A stretch of 64,000 nucleotides of DNA from Zunongwangia endophytica. Lineage in GTDB: Bacteria > Bacteroidota > Bacteroidia > Flavobacteriales > Flavobacteriaceae. The stretch spans positions 3,737,001 through 3,801,000 of the forward strand of contig NZ_JAUFPZ010000002.1 of assembly GCF_030409505.1 (NCBI RefSeq), written 5' to 3'. Shown piece after piece: positions 30,115-38,771 of this stretch. Made by a program: the position numbers and the translations under genes. The notes below the pieces were generated by a model. It was not told the origin of the DNA. It saw only the letters and a program-made list of their open reading frames with translations, and searched no databases. Position 1 is the first letter of the stretch. Each line of letters begins with the position of its first letter.

Positions 30115-30318
30115 ATGAATAACGTGCTGAAAATCGCACTTTTAGTAATTGGCGTTGGTTTAGTTGGATATGGAATTTATAGCTTATTTTCTCCTGAAGT
30201 TGCTTTAGATTCGGCACCAATTGAAGTAGAAGCCCAAGATAGCAACACACAATCTTACGCCATGATCGCTTTTGGCTTACTCACTTTAATTGGTGGTTTG
30301 GCATTTAAAAGGCGTTAA
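30115..30318 (+). CDS. Small two-helix membrane protein (DUF3185-like)
   Basis: The 67-residue protein has a hydrophobic helix (about 5-27, VLKIALLVIGVGLVGYGIYS), a short acidic loop and a second helix (about 49-64) ending in FKRR. The size and the LLVIGVGLVGYG pattern resemble DUF3185, whose function is unknown. Its stop overlaps the convergent marC gene by 4 nt. The assignment to that family is tentative, but the reading frame looks genuine. Confidence 0.6.
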   Translation: MNNVLKIALLVIGVGLVGYGIYSLFSPEVALDSAPIEVEAQDSNTQSYAMIAFGLLTLIGGLAFKRR

Positions 30319-30950
30319 TTATTATTGAAGCCAATCCCCAAAATTGTCATTACTGAAGAGCTAATATACTCGATGCCAATTGCGATAACTATAAAACCGA
30401 TGATTCTGGAAATCGCATTAATTCCTGAAGCTCCCAGATATTTCGCAATAAAATGAGCACTTTTCAGCATTAAAAAAGTGGAAAGACAAACTGCGAAAAT
30501 CGCCAATATCGTAATTAATTTTTCCGAAGTTAAATGATAATCTTCGTACATCCCGATAAGTAGGGAAATAGATCCCGGCCCGGCAAGCATAGGAATTGCA
30601 AGTGGTGTTAAGGATATACCTTCACGCTTAAAAGCATCATCCTTTACGCGATCATTCATTCCTTTGTGCTTAGAAAATGAGCCGGTAAGCAGCGCAAAAC
30701 CCGAAGTAACAATAATCAACCCGCCAGCAATACGTAACGACTCAATACTTATTCCGAAGAATTGAAGAATATAACGACCGCTAAAAAAGCAAATCGTCAA
30801 GATTACAAAGATATTAATTGCTGTTAACAGCGAAGTTTGCGACCGCTCTTTGGCGCTATCATCGGTAGTTAAACCCACAAAAATAGGAATAGTACCAAGC
30901 GGATTAATAACCGAGAATAATGCAGCGAAAACATAGATAAAAAGATCCAT
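30315..30950 (-). CDS. MarC-family integral membrane protein
   Basis: The 211-residue protein has six hydrophobic segments and the N-terminal signature FAALFSVINPLGTIPIFVGL, with TPLAIPMLAGPGSISLLI in the second half, both characteristic of the MarC/UPF0056 family. Despite the name, E. coli MarC was shown not to govern multiple antibiotic resistance, so the function is unknown. It is encoded alone, convergent with the small membrane protein gene. Confidence 0.92.
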   Translation of the reverse strand: MDLFIYVFAALFSVINPLGTIPIFVGLTTDDSAKERSQTSLLTAINIFVILTICFFSGRYILQFFGISIESLRIAGGLIIVTSGFALLTGSFSKHKGMNDRVKDDAFKREGISLTPLAIPMLAGPGSISLLIGMYEDYHLTSEKLITILAIFAVCLSTFLMLKSAHFIAKYLGASGINAISRIIGFIVIAIGIEYISSSVMTILGIGFNNN

Positions 30951-31062
30951 AATTTTTTCGGCAAATATGCACTAAGCGCAATCTCGATCAATTAAGTGAA
31001 AATTAGCCTTAGATTATCAAAAATCGATATTTAGAAGTGCAATGTTAAGTGAATTTCAAGTA

Positions 31063-31100
31063 ACAATAAACAATTACCAATAAGCAGTAAGCAATTATCA
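31063..31100. repeat. Degenerate CAGTAAGCA-type repeat tract
   Basis: The 182-bp spacer between two minus-strand genes contains a run of near-repeats (CAATTACCAATA, CAGTAAGCA, CAATTATCAATG). CAGTAAGCA at 31085-31093 is identical to a stretch in the repeats flanking the four-helix-bundle gene further along. No gene is present here, so it may be a relic or an unoccupied copy. Confidence 0.35.
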
Positions 31101-31132
31101 ATGCTTAATAATCAAAATATCAATACCATAAT

Positions 31133-31558
31133 TTAAAGATCATCGATTCGCGTGGGGGCGTTTTCATCCTTATAGTCGATTAATTTTTTAAAGAATGTAT
31201 GTACATTTTTATCTTTTGCGGCTACTTTTATAAAATAATGATCGCGATAAATAGAATATTCCTGGGCTTTGCCTTTGTAGATTTTCAATTTCCAGAAAGG
31301 GATCACTAAAGCGTAAGTTTCTAAAATAGCCCTAAACCGAACGATAATTCCTTTCGGCCGAATTTCAATATTGCAGGTATTTGTGTTGTTATCTAAAACA
31401 AGCAAATTGTGAATATCTATACTTACTGAAGTTATTATCAACCGAGGCGAGCCACTGCCTTTAAGTTTAAAACGATCCCTTAGTGTGAGTGTTTTCCCAA
31501 CTTCACGATCGATTTTTTCTTTAATTTCGGGTTTGTTGTACGAAATATTCAGTAGCAT
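31133..31558 (-). CDS. Conserved-looking hypothetical protein
   Basis: I do not recognise this 141-residue protein. It begins MLLNISYNKPEIKEKIDREV, is rich in beta-strand-forming residues between about 40 and 120 (RLIITSVSIDIHNLLVLD, IEIRPKGIIVRFRAILET) and ends in an acidic DENAPTRIDDL. It lacks a signal peptide and membrane segments. Codon use and composition match its neighbours and the frame has no better alternative, so it is likely real. Confidence 0.6.
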   Translation of the reverse strand: MLLNISYNKPEIKEKIDREVGKTLTLRDRFKLKGSGSPRLIITSVSIDIHNLLVLDNNTNTCNIEIRPKGIIVRFRAILETYALVIPFWKLKIYKGKAQEYSIYRDHYFIKVAAKDKNVHTFFKKLIDYKDENAPTRIDDL

Positions 31559-31669
31559 TTATTTTTCTTTAAAAGATAAGAAACTTCTGTTAGTTCTAAA
31601 ATAATATAATTGTTTACTTGAAATATAAGTATTTGCTGCTTCAAGCCTTAGCAAAAAGGCAATTTCTGT

Positions 31670-31677
31670 TATCTTTG
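31670..31677 (+). promoter_or_regulatory. -7 box of the argS promoter (TATCTTTG)
   Basis: A full TAnnTTTG match lies 91 nt before argS. The -33 position has only CTTA, so strength is uncertain. Confidence 0.45.
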
Positions 31678-31712
31678 CAGCGATTTTAAAGTACTTAAAA
31701 GAGAAATTATTT

Positions 31713-31757
31713 TCCCGATAAATTCGGGATCAGAACATACAAACTCACTTAGTGAGT
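31713..31757 (+). promoter_or_regulatory. Two consecutive hairpins in the argS leader
   Basis: TCCCGA/TCGGGA (31713-31729) and ACTCAC/GTGAGT (31743-31757, 3-nt loop) are perfect 6-bp stems in the predicted 5' untranslated region. The second ends 11 nt before the start codon and could affect translation. No T-run follows either. Confidence 0.4.
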
Positions 31758-31768
31758 AAAAAAACTAT

Positions 31769-33550
31769 ATGATGAATATTCAGGAAATGCTTACTACTCG
31801 TGTTAAGGAAGCAGTGCAAACCATTCACGATGTTACTCTAGAAACTGTAGAATTTCAGCCTACAAGAAAGGATTTTGAAGGAGATGTTACCGTGGTTTGC
31901 TTCCCAATGTTACGACAAGTAAAAACAAATCCGGTTAAGCTAGGCGAAGACATAGGTAATTATCTTCAGGAGCATGTAATGATGGTTAGTCGTTTTAATG
32001 TGGTGAAAGGATTTCTGAATATAGTTCTTAATGATGCCTACTATCTTGATTTCTTTAATGACATCAAAGATGATCCTAATTTTGGTTTTGTAAAACCGGG
32101 TGAAGATGCCAGAAAGATTATGGTAGAATATTCTTCGCCAAATACTAATAAGCCACTTCATCTTGGCCATATTCGTAATAATTTATTAGGATTTTCGGTT
32201 GCGGAAGTTCTTAAAGCTGCCGGGAACGAAGTTTATAAAACCCAAATTATTAATGATCGCGGAATCCATATCTGTAAATCGATGCTGGCTTGGCAACGTT
32301 TCGGGAATGGAGAAACTCCAGAGTCTACAGGATTAAAAGGTGATAAACTGGTAGGGAATTATTACGTGAAGTTCGATCAGGAATATAAAGCTGAAATTCA
32401 GCAATTAATTACTGAAGGAAAAAGCGAAAAAGAAGCGAAAGCTGAAGCGCCTATTTTACTGGAAGCAAAAGAAATGCTTCGCAAGTGGGAAGCCGGTGAT
32501 GCTGATGTAGTTGAACTTTGGAAAACCATGAACCAATGGGTTTATGATGGCTTTAAAGAAACATATAACGCGTTAGGCGTAGATTTCGATAAGAATTATT
32601 ACGAAAGTGATACATATCTTTTAGGTAAAGATGTAGTGAACAAAGGTCTGGAAGATGGTGTTTTTTACAGAAAGGAAGATGGCAGCGTTTGGATCGATCT
32701 ATCTGATGAAGGTTTAGATGAAAAAATCGTTTTGCGTAGCGATGGTACTGCAGTTTACATGACGCAAGACATTGGTACGGCGATACAACGTGTAGAAGAT
32801 TTTGCTATTAACGGCATGGTTTATACCGTTGGTAACGAGCAGGATTATCACTTTAAAGTACTATTCTTAATTCTGAAAAAACTAGGTTTTGCCTGGGCAG
32901 AATATTTATATCATTTAAGCTACGGAATGGTAGATTTACCTAGCGGAAAGATGAAAAGTAGAGAGGGTACAGTTGTGGATGCTGATGATTTAATAAGTGA
33001 AATGACTGAAACCGCTCGTAAAATTTCTGAAGAGTTAGGGAAATTAGACGGTTTAAGCGTAGAAGAAAAAGAAGATTTATATCGAATGATTGGTCTTGGA
33101 GCGCTTAAATATTACATTTTAAAAGTAGATCCAAAAAAACGAATCTTATTTAATCCTGAAGAATCTGTAGATTTTCAGGGAAATACAGGTCCGTTTATTC
33201 AATATACGCATGCTAGAATTCAGTCGATTTTAAGAAAGGCAGATTTTGATTACGAATCTCAATTTGTTTCAGAATACGAATTACATGAAAAAGAAAAAGC
33301 GCTTATCAAGCAAATCCAGCTATATCCTGAAACAATTCAATTAGCGGCTGAAAATCATAGTCCGGCTCTAATTGCTAATTATACCTACGATTTGGTAAAA
33401 GAATTTAATTCGTTTTATCAAAATGTATCGATACTAGGCGCTGATAAAGATTTAGAACGACAGTTGAGAACACAACTTTCTAAAGTTGTAGCCAATATTA
33501 TTAAAACTTCATTCGAATTATTAGGAATACAAGTTCCTGAAAGAATGTAG
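31769..33550 (+). CDS. argS: Arginyl-tRNA synthetase
   Basis: ArgS charges tRNA-Arg. The 593-residue class-I synthetase has the N-terminal Add-1 tRNA-binding domain, the HIGH-type motif in PLHLGHIRNN, the KMSKS-equivalent in GKMKSREGTV, and a C-terminal helical anticodon-binding domain beginning near SVDFQGNTGPFIQYTHAR. The first two codons are both ATG; either may be the start. A leader with two hairpins precedes it and a terminator follows. Confidence 0.98.
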   Translation: MMNIQEMLTTRVKEAVQTIHDVTLETVEFQPTRKDFEGDVTVVCFPMLRQVKTNPVKLGEDIGNYLQEHVMMVSRFNVVKGFLNIVLNDAYYLDFFNDIKDDPNFGFVKPGEDARKIMVEYSSPNTNKPLHLGHIRNNLLGFSVAEVLKAAGNEVYKTQIINDRGIHICKSMLAWQRFGNGETPESTGLKGDKLVGNYYVKFDQEYKAEIQQLITEGKSEKEAKAEAPILLEAKEMLRKWEAGDADVVELWKTMNQWVYDGFKETYNALGVDFDKNYYESDTYLLGKDVVNKGLEDGVFYRKEDGSVWIDLSDEGLDEKIVLRSDGTAVYMTQDIGTAIQRVEDFAINGMVYTVGNEQDYHFKVLFLILKKLGFAWAEYLYHLSYGMVDLPSGKMKSREGTVVDADDLISEMTETARKISEELGKLDGLSVEEKEDLYRMIGLGALKYYILKVDPKKRILFNPEESVDFQGNTGPFIQYTHARIQSILRKADFDYESQFVSEYELHEKEKALIKQIQLYPETIQLAAENHSPALIANYTYDLVKEFNSFYQNVSILGADKDLERQLRTQLSKVVANIIKTSFELLGIQVPERM

Positions 33551-33630
33551 ATCAAATTTGTTGATTTTGAACTAAAATTTGACAAAACTTATAAGTCTGC
33601 TTCAGCACGAAGCGGGAAATAATAAAGATG

Positions 33631-33665
33631 AAGGTTGAAATTTGATATTTCAGCCTTTATTTTTA
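33631..33665 (+). terminator. Intrinsic terminator after argS
   Basis: AAGG plus TGAAAT pairs with ATTTCA plus CCTT (one T-G pair between them) around a TTGAT loop, followed by TTATTTTTA. Confidence 0.75.
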
Positions 33666-33725
33666 TAGAAAAGTTACATTTTTAGCATAAAATCACTTCC
33701 GAAGTAATTAGTGCGAATAAAAAAC

Positions 33726-33756
33726 TTTTCACTTCAGTACCAAATCATTAAATTTG
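33726..33756 (+). promoter_or_regulatory. Probable ffh promoter
   Basis: TTTT at 33726-33729 and TAAATTTG at 33749-33756 are separated by 19 nt, near the Bacteroidota consensus. The start codon is 48 nt downstream. Confidence 0.5.
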
Positions 33757-33803
33757 CAAATCTGTTACTAAAAGAACAGGAATCTTAAACCACAGGAAAG
33801 CCT

Positions 33804-35132
33804 ATGTTTGATAATTTAAGTGATAAGTTAGATAATGCCTTACATGTCTTAAAAGGACATGGTCAAATTACCGAAGTAAACGTTGCAGAAACGCTTAAAG
33901 AAGTACGACGTGCTCTTGTTGATGCCGATGTTAACTATAAAATTGCCAAGGATTTTACCAATGTTGTAAAAGAAAAAGCTTTAGGACAGGATGTTTTATC
34001 TGCTCTTAAGCCGGGACAATTGATGGTTAAACTGGTAAAGGATGAGCTTACTCAATTAATGGGTGGTGAGGCTGCCGGTATTAATCTTAGTGGTGATCCT
34101 TCAGTAATTTTAATGTCTGGTTTGCAGGGTAGTGGTAAAACGACTTTCTCTGGTAAACTGGCAAGTTTCCTAAAAAACAAAAAGACTAAAAAGCCTCTTT
34201 TAGTGGCTTGTGATGTGTATCGTCCTGCAGCGATCAACCAGTTACATGTGGTTGGAGAGCAGGTTGGTGTTGAGGTTTTTAGTGATGAAGGAAATCAGGA
34301 TCCTGTTGCCATTTCTAAAGCTGCAATCGCGCATGCTAAGCAAAATGGACACAATGTAGTGATTATTGATACCGCTGGTCGTTTAGCTGTAGATGAGGCG
34401 ATGATGACCGAGATTTCGAATATTCACGCGGCAATCGAACCACAAGAAACGTTATTTGTTGTGGATTCAATGACTGGACAGGATGCGGTAAATACCGCAA
34501 AAGCTTTTAATGACCGCTTGGATTTTGACGGAGTTATACTTACCAAATTAGATGGTGATACTCGCGGCGGTGCAGCGATTTCGATTAAATCTGTAGTTAA
34601 TAAGCCTATTAAATTTATTGGTACTGGTGAGAAAATGGACGCTATCGATGTGTTCTATCCTTCTCGTATGGCCGATAGGATTTTGGGGATGGGAGATGTT
34701 GTGTCTCTTGTAGAGCGTGCACAGGAACAGTATGATGAAGAGGAAGCGCGTAAACTTCAGAAGAAAATCGCTAAAAATGCGTTTGGTTTTGATGATTTCT
34801 TAAAGCAACTTCAGCAGATCAAAAAGATGGGATCCATGAAAGATCTTCTTGGTATGATCCCTGGTGCTGGTAAAATGCTTAAAGATGTAGATATCGATGA
34901 TGATGCATTTAAAGGTATCGAAGCTATAATTCATTCGATGACTCCAGAGGAGCGAAGCACTCCAAAAGTAATTAATTCAAGCAGAAAGAAGAGAATTGCA
35001 AAAGGTTCAGGAACCTCTGTACAGGAAGTGAATCAGTTATTGAAGCAATTCAACCAGATGGGTAAAATGATGAAGATGATGCAGGGAGGCGGCGGTCGCC
35101 AAATGATGAATATGATGAAAGGGATGAAATAA
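33804..35132 (+). CDS. ffh: Signal recognition particle protein Ffh
   Basis: Ffh is the GTPase of the bacterial SRP and targets nascent membrane proteins to FtsY and SecYEG. The 442-residue protein has the N domain, the P-loop GLQGSGKTTFSGKLA (around residue 108), DTAGRLAVDE, TKLDGDTRGGAA and a methionine-rich M domain ending in a Met/Gly tail with MGKMMKMMQGGGG. It is followed by an inverted-repeat-bounded insertion and then folD. Confidence 0.99.
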   Translation: MFDNLSDKLDNALHVLKGHGQITEVNVAETLKEVRRALVDADVNYKIAKDFTNVVKEKALGQDVLSALKPGQLMVKLVKDELTQLMGGEAAGINLSGDPSVILMSGLQGSGKTTFSGKLASFLKNKKTKKPLLVACDVYRPAAINQLHVVGEQVGVEVFSDEGNQDPVAISKAAIAHAKQNGHNVVIIDTAGRLAVDEAMMTEISNIHAAIEPQETLFVVDSMTGQDAVNTAKAFNDRLDFDGVILTKLDGDTRGGAAISIKSVVNKPIKFIGTGEKMDAIDVFYPSRMADRILGMGDVVSLVERAQEQYDEEEARKLQKKIAKNAFGFDDFLKQLQQIKKMGSMKDLLGMIPGAGKMLKDVDIDDDAFKGIEAIIHSMTPEERSTPKVINSSRKKRIAKGSGTSVQEVNQLLKQFNQMGKMMKMMQGGGGRQMMNMMKGMK

Positions 35133-35134
35133 TT

Positions 35135-35163
35135 CAGTATGCAGTCTCAGTAAGCAGTTGAAG
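35135..35163. repeat. Left inverted-repeat arm of the four-helix-bundle insertion
   Basis: CAGT units (CAGTATGCAGT, then CAGTAAGCAGTTG) start 2 nt after the ffh stop. The reverse complement of the arm at 35551-35580 aligns with it without gaps at about 17 of 26 positions, including an identical AGCAGTTG and two CAGT blocks in register. Confidence 0.55.
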
Positions 35164-35180
35164 CTCTAATAAATATTGGT

Positions 35181-35549
35181 ATGGATTTTAAATCTTTAAA
35201 AGTATATCAGAAAGCTTTTTCTCTTGCGATGCGAATTTTTGAGGAATCAAAATCTTTTCCTTCAGAAGAGAAATTTTCTTTGACAGATCAAATAAGAAGA
35301 AGTTCACGATCGGTTTTTGCTAACATTGCAGAAGCATATAGGAAACGAAAATACCCTAAGCATTTTGTAAGTAAGTTAACTGATTGCGATGCCGAAAATG
35401 CTGAAACACAGACTTGGCTCGAATTCGCGTATTCTTGTAATTATTTATCTGAAGAGAAAAAAGTTAGCTTAACTGAGGATAGCTATGAAATAGTACGACT
35501 ATTGAATTTTATGATACATAATCCCGGAAAGTTTGGCGCGGGAGATTAA
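35181..35549 (+). CDS. Four-helix-bundle protein of the 23S rRNA intervening-sequence (S23) family
   Basis: The 122-residue protein has the family pattern MDFKSLKVYQKAFSLAMRIF near the start, then LTDQIRRSSRSVFANIAEAYRKR and AENAETQTWLEFAYSCNYLS. Relatives are encoded in 23S rRNA intervening sequences of spirochaetes and enterics and, as Avd, in diversity-generating retroelements, but are often free-standing in Bacteroidota, with no known function. It separates ffh from folD and is bracketed by imperfect inverted repeats, which suggests it arrived as a small mobile unit. Confidence 0.88.
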   Translation: MDFKSLKVYQKAFSLAMRIFEESKSFPSEEKFSLTDQIRRSSRSVFANIAEAYRKRKYPKHFVSKLTDCDAENAETQTWLEFAYSCNYLSEEKKVSLTEDSYEIVRLLNFMIHNPGKFGAGD

Positions 35550-35550
35550 T

Positions 35551-35582
35551 CTGCCAACTGCTATTGCAAACTGATAACTGAA
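35551..35582. repeat. Right inverted-repeat arm of the four-helix-bundle insertion
   Basis: AACTGCTATTGCAAACTG-type units begin 1 nt after the gene's stop and end just before the folD start. They are an imperfect inverted copy of the arm at 35135-35163. Confidence 0.55.
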
Positions 35583-35585
35583 ATA

Positions 35586-36485
35586 ATGACTATTTTAGAC
35601 GGTAAAAAAGTAAGTAACGATATTAAAAATGAGATCGGTGCTGAAGTCGAAAAAATGAAGCAACGTGGTGAAAAAGTACCACATCTTGCAGCAATCATCG
35701 TTGGTAATGACGGGGCAAGTAAAACTTACGTAAATAGTAAAGTGAAAGCTTGTGAAAGGGTGGGATTTGAATCTTCACTTTTTAGAATGTCTTCTACCAT
35801 TAGCGAAATCGAACTTTTAGATAAGATTGAGGAGCTTAATCAAAATGATGATATCGATGGTTTTATCGTTCAATTACCATTACCTCCACAAATTGATACA
35901 CAAAAAGTATTAAATGCTGTAGATCCAGATAAAGATGTTGATGGCTTCCATCCAACAAATTTTGGTAAAATGGCATTGGATATGACGACTTTTATTCCTG
36001 CGACGCCTTTTGGAATTTTGGAGCTTTTGGAGCGCTACGATATTCCTACCAAAGGAAAACATACGGTAGTTATTGGTAGAAGTTATATTGTGGGTAGACC
36101 AATGAGTATCTTAATGGGTAGAAGTGGATTCCCTGGGAATTCAACTGTTACTTTAACGCACGAGTTTACAAAGAATATTACTCAAATTACTTCTCAGGCC
36201 GATATTATAATTATTGCAGTAGGAATTCCCGACTTTTTAAAAGGAGAGATGATTAAAGATGATGCTGTAATTATTGATGTAGGAATTACCCGTGTGCCAG
36301 ATGACAATGCTGAAAAAGGATACATCATTAAAGGAGATGTTGATTTTGAAAATGTAAGCAAACGAGCTTCATTTATTACTCCTGTTCCAGGTGGGGTAGG
36401 ACCAATGACGGTTTCTATGCTTCTAAAAAATACGCTTTTAGCAAGAGAAAGACACCGAGTAAGAAATAGCGAAAAGCAACTTTAA
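35586..36485 (+). CDS. folD: Methylenetetrahydrofolate dehydrogenase / methenyl-THF cyclohydrolase
   Basis: FolD interconverts 5,10-methylene-, 5,10-methenyl- and 10-formyl-tetrahydrofolate with NADP+. The 299-residue protein has the catalytic Tyr-Lys pair in TYVNSKVKACERVG, PLPPQIDTQKVLNAVDPDKD, GRSYIVGRPMSILM in the NADP-binding domain, and PVPGGVGPMTVSML at the C-terminus. It is a stand-alone bifunctional enzyme at normal length. Confidence 0.98.
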   Translation: MTILDGKKVSNDIKNEIGAEVEKMKQRGEKVPHLAAIIVGNDGASKTYVNSKVKACERVGFESSLFRMSSTISEIELLDKIEELNQNDDIDGFIVQLPLPPQIDTQKVLNAVDPDKDVDGFHPTNFGKMALDMTTFIPATPFGILELLERYDIPTKGKHTVVIGRSYIVGRPMSILMGRSGFPGNSTVTLTHEFTKNITQITSQADIIIIAVGIPDFLKGEMIKDDAVIIDVGITRVPDDNAEKGYIIKGDVDFENVSKRASFITPVPGGVGPMTVSMLLKNTLLARERHRVRNSEKQL

Positions 36486-36506
36486 TAAACGTAAAGTTAG
36501 AAAATA

Positions 36507-36536
36507 AAAAAGCCTCACAAATTTTGTGAGGCTTTT
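36507..36536. terminator. Bidirectional terminator between folD and the convergent ykvA-like gene
   Basis: A perfect 13-bp stem AAAAGCCTCACAA with a 3-nt loop separates two converging genes. The A-rich left flank gives a long U-run in minus-strand transcripts; the plus strand has only four Us. Confidence 0.88.
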
Positions 36537-36553
36537 ACGTTTTAAGAAAAATA

Positions 36554-36952
36554 CTATTTGGTTTCTTCTAATTTATAATCCAGATATTTATGGATATCAG
36601 ATTCAATAAATCGAATCGCGAAAGTAATTATCGCAAAATCATCAATATATCCTAATCCCGGAATAAAATCTGGAATTACATCTAAAGGATTCAAGATGTA
36701 AAGAAATGAAAATGCAATTGCTGCAATGGTAAACCAGGGAATATCTCTGTACTGGCCTTTGCGATAATCATTCAGCATAGCGTACATCAACTTCCCAATT
36801 TCGGTATATTTCTTTAACATCCCAGAGTTTAGAATTTTATCTGAAACTTCTTCCTGAGAGTTTGCGGCAAGTTCTACATCACCTTCATCAACTTTTACTA
36901 CACCTTCTTTAAAGTATTCTTCGTTTATTTCTTTCTTCTTTTTGCCGAACAT
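36554..36952 (-). CDS. YkvA/DUF1232 membrane protein
   Basis: The 132-residue protein has a soluble, acidic N-terminal half and a DUF1232 region with the diagnostic FLYILNPLDVIPDFIPGLGYIDDFAI, predicted to form short membrane helices. The function is unknown. It is the last gene of a minus-strand run that also includes the AI-2E-type permease, 30 nt upstream. Confidence 0.87.
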   Translation of the reverse strand: MFGKKKKEINEEYFKEGVVKVDEGDVELAANSQEEVSDKILNSGMLKKYTEIGKLMYAMLNDYRKGQYRDIPWFTIAAIAFSFLYILNPLDVIPDFIPGLGYIDDFAIITFAIRFIESDIHKYLDYKLEETK

Positions 36953-36982
36953 ATTTTAGTTTTTTTAGTTAGTAATTATAAA

Positions 36983-38002
36983 TTATAAGCGATCATTTTC
37001 ATTCCCGTATTCCTTTTTATAGATCTGCAGAATTAATAAAAATAGGGAAACCAATAGAGGCCCGAATATTAATCCTATAAATCCAAAAATTTGAACTCCA
37101 ACAACTACTCCTATTAAAGTAATTAGTGTGTGTACTTTAGCTAAACGATCTAACACCATAATCCTTATCAGGTTATCTGTAGATCCTACTACCACGATAC
37201 CATAAATTAGTAATGCAATTCCCTGCCAATTATGCCCATCAGCAAATAATAAGATTGTAGTAGGAGCAATTCCTATCGCAGTACCAATAAAAGGTATCAT
37301 AGATCCTATAGCTGTAATCCCGAACCAAAAAAATGGATCTGGAACGCCTAATACTAAATATCCAATAAGTGCGATCAAACCTTGTACTACCGCAACTAGA
37401 GGTATTCCTAAAGCATTAGATTTTACTAATAAATTACTTTCTTTGGCAATAGTGCTTAGGTTTGCTTTACCTAAAGGAATATAATCGATAAGTGCATTCT
37501 TCATCTTCTCACGGTTGATAAGCATGAAGTAAAGCATAAAATACATAATCCCAATTGCCACAAACGCATTAAAGGTTCCGCCTGCTAAATTTTGTAAGTT
37601 ATCAGAAATCCATCCAGTAATTGCAGAAGTGTCAATTGCTCCACTAATATCGTAGCCAGCATATTCTTCTAAATGGTTTAGTTGCTTTTTTAAGGCTGAA
37701 ATCACCATTTCAGAATTATCAACAGCTTTTCCAATTTTTGAGGTTAGCATAAAAATAATTCCACCAATTGGGATTAGAATTCCAATAAACGATCCTAGCA
37801 TGAGTAAACTTGCTGCAAGATGAGGTTTCCAACCCTTTTTTAGCAATTTTTCCATCCAACCTGCCATCAACACATACAATGTGATTGCTCCCAGTATACC
37901 GGTTAAATAAGGTACAAGCTCACGGAAGATTAATATTCCTAAAAGAAGGATAAGGAGTAAAACAAATATTTGCCGTACTAAAGACGGCTTAAGATTATTC
38001 AT
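36983..38002 (-). CDS. AI-2E family transporter (PerM/YdiK/TqsA type)
   Basis: The 339-residue protein has about eight hydrophobic segments and the family arrangement, with a loop around LNHLEEYAGYDISG and the late signature FIPFIGTAIGIAPTTILLF-like followed by IGVVVGVQIFGFIGLIFGPL. Members export autoinducer-2 or act as Na+/H+ antiporters; the substrate here is unknown. It is probably cotranscribed with the DUF1232 gene. Confidence 0.9.
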   Translation of the reverse strand: MNNLKPSLVRQIFVLLLILLLGILIFRELVPYLTGILGAITLYVLMAGWMEKLLKKGWKPHLAASLLMLGSFIGILIPIGGIIFMLTSKIGKAVDNSEMVISALKKQLNHLEEYAGYDISGAIDTSAITGWISDNLQNLAGGTFNAFVAIGIMYFMLYFMLINREKMKNALIDYIPLGKANLSTIAKESNLLVKSNALGIPLVAVVQGLIALIGYLVLGVPDPFFWFGITAIGSMIPFIGTAIGIAPTTILLFADGHNWQGIALLIYGIVVVGSTDNLIRIMVLDRLAKVHTLITLIGVVVGVQIFGFIGLIFGPLLVSLFLLILQIYKKEYGNENDRL

Positions 38003-38042
38003 GTATTGGTTAGTTAGTAGTGTTATTTATAAATAATAGTTT

Positions 38043-38465
38043 TTAGGTTGCAAATATTTGATCTTTGTTTCTAAATGCTTTGAACTCCAATGCATTTCCG
38101 CAGGGATCTTTAAAAAACATCGTTGTTTGTTCGCCAACTTCTCCTTCAAATCTAATGTAAGGAGCTATGATGAAATCGATATTTTTTGATTCTAATAAGC
38201 TGGAAAATTGCTCGAAAACATTCCATTCTAGTACCACACCAAAATGCGGTACGGGTACCGATTTTCCATCTACAGGATTACTATGTTCGCTGGCGATTTC
38301 TTCTTTAGGTTTATAATGTATTACTAATTGGTGACCAAAGAAATTGAAATCTACCCAGTGATCGCTACTACGGCCTTCACCACAGCCAAGGATGTCGCCG
38401 TAAAACTTACGGCAGGCTTCTAAATCGTAAACAGGAATTGCAAGATGAAATGGTTGTACTTTCAT
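38043..38465 (-). CDS. VOC-family (glyoxalase/dioxygenase-fold) protein
   Basis: The 140-residue protein consists of paired beta-alpha-beta-beta-beta modules. [23 protein letters not shown] opens the fold in the usual way, with a metal-ligand candidate His in the first strand, and [15 protein letters not shown] closes it with the Glu typical of the last metal ligand. The substrate is unknown. It starts 1 nt after the stop of the Rho-N-like gene, so the two are probably coupled. Confidence 0.85.
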   Translation of the reverse strand: MKVQPFHLAIPVYDLEACRKFYGDILGCGEGRSSDHWVDFNFFGHQLVIHYKPKEEIASEHSNPVDGKSVPVPHFGVVLEWNVFEQFSSLLESKNIDFIIAPYIRFEGEVGEQTTMFFKDPCGNALEFKAFRNKDQIFAT

Positions 38466-38466
38466 A

Positions 38467-38703
38467 TTAGTTATTTCTTAGTGCTTTTATAAGTTCTTCT
38501 TTACTCATTTTAGAACGTCCTTCTATACCAACTTTCTTGGCCTGTTCGTATAAATCTTCTTTAGAGCGCTCCTCGTATTTTTCGGCTTTTCCTCCTTTTT
38601 CTCCAGAGTTTTCGGTATTCGCTATCCTCGCAGCCTTTTCCTGGCTGTAGCCTTTATCGCGAAGTGTTTCGTATTGTTCTTCGTTTTTGATTCTTTTCGC
38701 CAT
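38467..38703 (-). CDS. Small Rho-N/SAP-like domain protein
   Basis: The 78-residue, highly charged protein has an N-terminal part [20 protein letters not shown] followed by a Gly/Lys/Glu-rich linker and a C-terminal helix-extension-helix ([20 protein letters not shown], then [12 protein letters not shown]), like the Rho N-terminal domain that binds nucleic acid. Such small proteins are common in Bacteroidota and are sometimes linked to stress. A DNA- or RNA-binding role is inference. Confidence 0.75.
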   Translation of the reverse strand: MAKRIKNEEQYETLRDKGYSQEKAARIANTENSGEKGGKAEKYEERSKEDLYEQAKKVGIEGRSKMSKEELIKALRNN

Positions 38704-38771
38704 CTTCTAACTTTTCTATTAAATTTAGAAAGATTAGTGATAGATGGTTACGTAATTTCGCTAATTCTCTG

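Noticed and set aside
30315..30950. Antibiotic-resistance determinant suggested by the MarC name
   Set aside because: The family name is historical and members are not shown to confer resistance.
35181..35549. Part of a diversity-generating retroelement (Avd-like protein)
   Set aside because: No reverse transcriptase, template or variable repeat is present nearby; the protein alone is a common free-standing family.
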